This document shows, in pieces, positions 31,322-33,257 of a stretch of DNA of 33,257 bases; position 1 is the stretch's first letter, and each line of letters starts with the position of its first letter. The notes under the pieces were generated by a model that saw only the letters and a program-made list of their open reading frames with translations, searched no databases and was not told the origin of the DNA. Origin of the DNA: Hyphomicrobiales bacterium (GTDB lineage Bacteria > Pseudomonadota > Alphaproteobacteria > Rhizobiales > Xanthobacteraceae); assembly GCA_013911975.1 (NCBI GenBank), contig JACESF010000047.1:1-33257 (forward strand). The letters run 5' to 3'. Both the position numbers and the translations under genes were made by a program.

Positions 31322-33217
31322 CTACCGGCGCGCGAACAGCTTCTCCACGTCGCTCAATGAGAGCGAGACGAAGGTGGGGCGGCCGTGGTTGCACTCGCCC
31401 GCATTGGGGGTGGTCTCCATCTCCCGCAGCAGCGCGTTCATCTCCTCCACGCGCAGCCGCCGCCCCGCCCGCACGGAGCCGTGGCAGGCCATGGTGGCGG
31501 CCACATGCAGCAGGCGGCGCTCCAGCGGCAGGGCATCGTCCCATTCGGCCGCGTGCTCGGCCACGTCGCGCACCAGCTTCGATACGTCCGCGTCCTTCAG
31601 CAGCGCGGGCACCTCCCGCACCAGCACCGCGCCGTGGCCGAACGGCTCCAGAACGAGGCCGAGCCGGGCGAGGTCCCCTGCCCGCTCGGCGAGCCGGTCC
31701 GCCTCGGCGGGGTCGAGGTCCACCACGGCAGGCACGAGAAGGCCCTGGCGGGCGATGCCGTCCCGCTCCAAAGCGGCCTTGAGCCGCTCATAGACCAGCC
31801 GCTCATGGGCGGCGTGCTGGTCCACCAGAACCAGCCCGTCGCGGGTCTGGGCGACGATATAGGTCTCGTGCAATTGCGCCCGCGCGGCGCCCAGCGGCCG
31901 GTCGAGGTCCACCGCGCTCACCGGGGCCTCCCCGGCGCGGGCGTCGGCGGAGGGGGCGCCAAGATCAAAGCGAGGTTGATCAAAACGTGGCTGCTCGAAG
32001 CGGGACGCGGCGAAATCGCTTTCGCCCGCATCGTCCATGCCCAGGGGGCGGGCGGGCGAGGCGCGCCAGTCATAAAAGCCCGCCGGCCGCGCTTCCGCCG
32101 GCCGATAGCCCCCGCCGGACGGCGGCGCGGTGAAGGGCGCGGCGGCGGGCGGGGCGAGCCTCGCCCCTTCCGGCCGGGCGAGAGCCACCAGCCGGTCGGC
32201 GATGGAGGCTGCGGTGCGCGGCGCGCGCTCGGCCAGCGTATCGGTGAGGGTGCGCACCAGTAGCGCGCGCACATTGCCGCCGTCGCGGAACCGCACCTCG
32301 GTCTTGGCGGGATGCACGTTCACGTCCACCTCGCGCGGGTCCAGGTCCAGGAACAAGGCGAGCAGCGGATGCCGGTCGGAGGGCAAGAGGTCCGAATAGG
32401 CCGCGCGGATGGCGCCCATGAGCAGCTTGTCGCGCACCGGGCGGCCGTTCACGAACAGATATTGGGAGAGCGAATTGGCCTTGGAGAAAGTGGGCAGGCC
32501 CGCGAGCCCCGAGAGGCGCACCCCGCCCCGCTCGCCCGCGACCGGCACGAGATTGCGCCCCGCCTCGGCCCCGAGGACATCGGCGATGCGCCGCGCGCGG
32601 CCCTCCGGGGTGGCATCCTGGGCCGGATAAGTCACCGGCCCGCGCTCCTCGTGCACCAGGGTGAAGGCGATGTCGGGCCGCGCCAAGGCGAGGCGGCGGA
32701 CCACTTCCAGCGCGGCAGAGCCCTCGGCACGGTCGGATTTCAGGAATTTCAACCGCGCGGGCGTGGCGAAGAACAGGTCGCGCACCTCAACCCGCGTGCC
32801 GCCCTTCAGCGCCGCCGGGCGCGGCTCGGACACCACTCCGCCGTCCACGCGGATCTCGAAGGCATGCTCCGCGCCCTTGGGCCGGCTGGTGATGGCGAGC
32901 CGCGCCACCGAGCCGATGGAGGGCAGCGCCTCACCCCGGAAGCCCAGGGTGGAGATGGCGAGCAGATCGTCGTCCGGCAGCTTGGAGGTGGCGTGCCGCT
33001 CCACCGCGAGGGCGAGGTCGCCAGGCCCCATGCCGCCGCCGTCATCCGACACCCGGATGAGCCGCCGCCCGCCACCATCCACCACCACCTCCACGGCGCG
33101 CGCGCCGGCATCGATGGCATTCTCCACCAATTCCTTCACCACAGCCGCCGGCCGCTCCACCACCTCGCCGGCGGCGATGCGGTCGATGAGAACAGGCGGC
33201 AGGCGGCGAATGGGCAT
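31322..33217 (-). CDS. mutL: DNA mismatch repair protein MutL
   Basis: The 631-residue protein couples mismatch recognition by MutS to strand removal. The N-terminal GHKL ATPase shows E32/N33 (KELVENAIDAGA), D58/D59 with GGG at 60-62, TSKL (77-80) and GFRGEAL (92-98). After a variable linker of about 130 residues, the C-terminal domain carries DQHAAHERLVYE (from 466), ACHGSVRAG (577-585) and CNHGRPT (609-615). These motifs mark MutL proteins with built-in endonuclease activity, found in bacteria without MutH. The linker contains a short repeat (RFEQP, RFDQP, RFDL). The ATG at 33217 gives the usual N-terminus MPIRRLPP. Its stop lies 381 bases upstream of the nrdJ start on the same strand. Confidence 0.96.
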   Translation of the reverse strand: MPIRRLPPVLIDRIAAGEVVERPAAVVKELVENAIDAGARAVEVVVDGGGRRLIRVSDDGGGMGPGDLALAVERHATSKLPDDDLLAISTLGFRGEALPSIGSVARLAITSRPKGAEHAFEIRVDGGVVSEPRPAALKGGTRVEVRDLFFATPARLKFLKSDRAEGSAALEVVRRLALARPDIAFTLVHEERGPVTYPAQDATPEGRARRIADVLGAEAGRNLVPVAGERGGVRLSGLAGLPTFSKANSLSQYLFVNGRPVRDKLLMGAIRAAYSDLLPSDRHPLLALFLDLDPREVDVNVHPAKTEVRFRDGGNVRALLVRTLTDTLAERAPRTAASIADRLVALARPEGARLAPPAAAPFTAPPSGGGYRPAEARPAGFYDWRASPARPLGMDDAGESDFAASRFEQPRFDQPRFDLGAPSADARAGEAPVSAVDLDRPLGAARAQLHETYIVAQTRDGLVLVDQHAAHERLVYERLKAALERDGIARQGLLVPAVVDLDPAEADRLAERAGDLARLGLVLEPFGHGAVLVREVPALLKDADVSKLVRDVAEHAAEWDDALPLERRLLHVAATMACHGSVRAGRRLRVEEMNALLREMETTPNAGECNHGRPTFVSLSLSDVEKLFARR

Positions 33218-33257
33218 CGGGCGCGACTCAGGAGGGCGGAGGCGGCGAGTATAGGGG

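Noticed and set aside
31950..32010. DNA repeat or recombination site in the mutL linker
   Set aside because: The RFEQP/RFDQP/RFDL repetition is short, imperfect and within the naturally variable MutL linker; nothing suggests more than local codon-level repetition.

Overview
The window is G+C-rich throughout, apart from short A+T-rich patches at candidate control sites. It looks like chromosomal DNA of an alphaproteobacterium of the Hyphomicrobiales, perhaps near Xanthobacteraceae. The reasons are the FixJ-type two-component pair, a CtrA-type site (TTAA-N7-TTAAC), a long B12-dependent class II ribonucleotide reductase, a MutL with an endonuclease motif, DUF1176 and DUF6282 proteins, and orphan Bug-type binding proteins. 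The taxonomy is an inference. No rRNA, tRNA, CRISPR array, insertion sequence or phage gene was seen.

Layout. 1-126: tail of a CaiB/BaiF-type CoA-transferase, preceded by a perfect inverted repeat at the very edge that is probably an assembly fold-back. 212-2746 (minus): iron-dependent alcohol dehydrogenase and an orphan branched-chain-amino-acid-type binding protein. 3066-6252: a small hypothetical protein, a DUF6282 metal-hydrolase-like protein, an unrecognised protein and an aldo/keto reductase. 6318-9152 (minus): histidine kinase and FixJ-like regulator with overlapping genes, followed by an exported HbpS/GlcG-like protein with a palindrome in its upstream region. 9332-9628: small GNAT-like protein. 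9940-15060: RND efflux adaptor and pump, with a TetR regulator behind them and an AcrR-type operator in front. 15142-17189: DUF1176 protein, stand-alone Ada N-terminal domain, YqaA/DedA-like membrane protein.

17209-26869 holds two catabolic gene clusters that face each other. The plus cluster (amidohydrolase, isopropylmalate-dehydrogenase-like enzyme, aldehyde dehydrogenase, cupin, Bug binding protein) diverges from a GntR regulator with two winged-helix domains; a TTTGGTT inverted repeat lies between them. The minus cluster (GntR/FCD regulator, Bug binding protein, extradiol dioxygenase, FAH-family hydrolase) has a perfect 14-bp palindrome over its promoter. The clusters end at a shared hairpin terminator near 23163-23189. 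Together they suggest uptake and breakdown of aromatic or lactone-type organic acids; the substrates cannot be read from sequence.

27233-33217 (minus): nrdJ and mutL, housekeeping genes. The 381-base region before nrdJ is regulatory: a full CtrA-type site, an NrdR-like palindrome and two DnaA-box-like 9-mers lie within about 130 bases. This and the kinase/regulator/HbpS-like set are the most interesting parts of the window.
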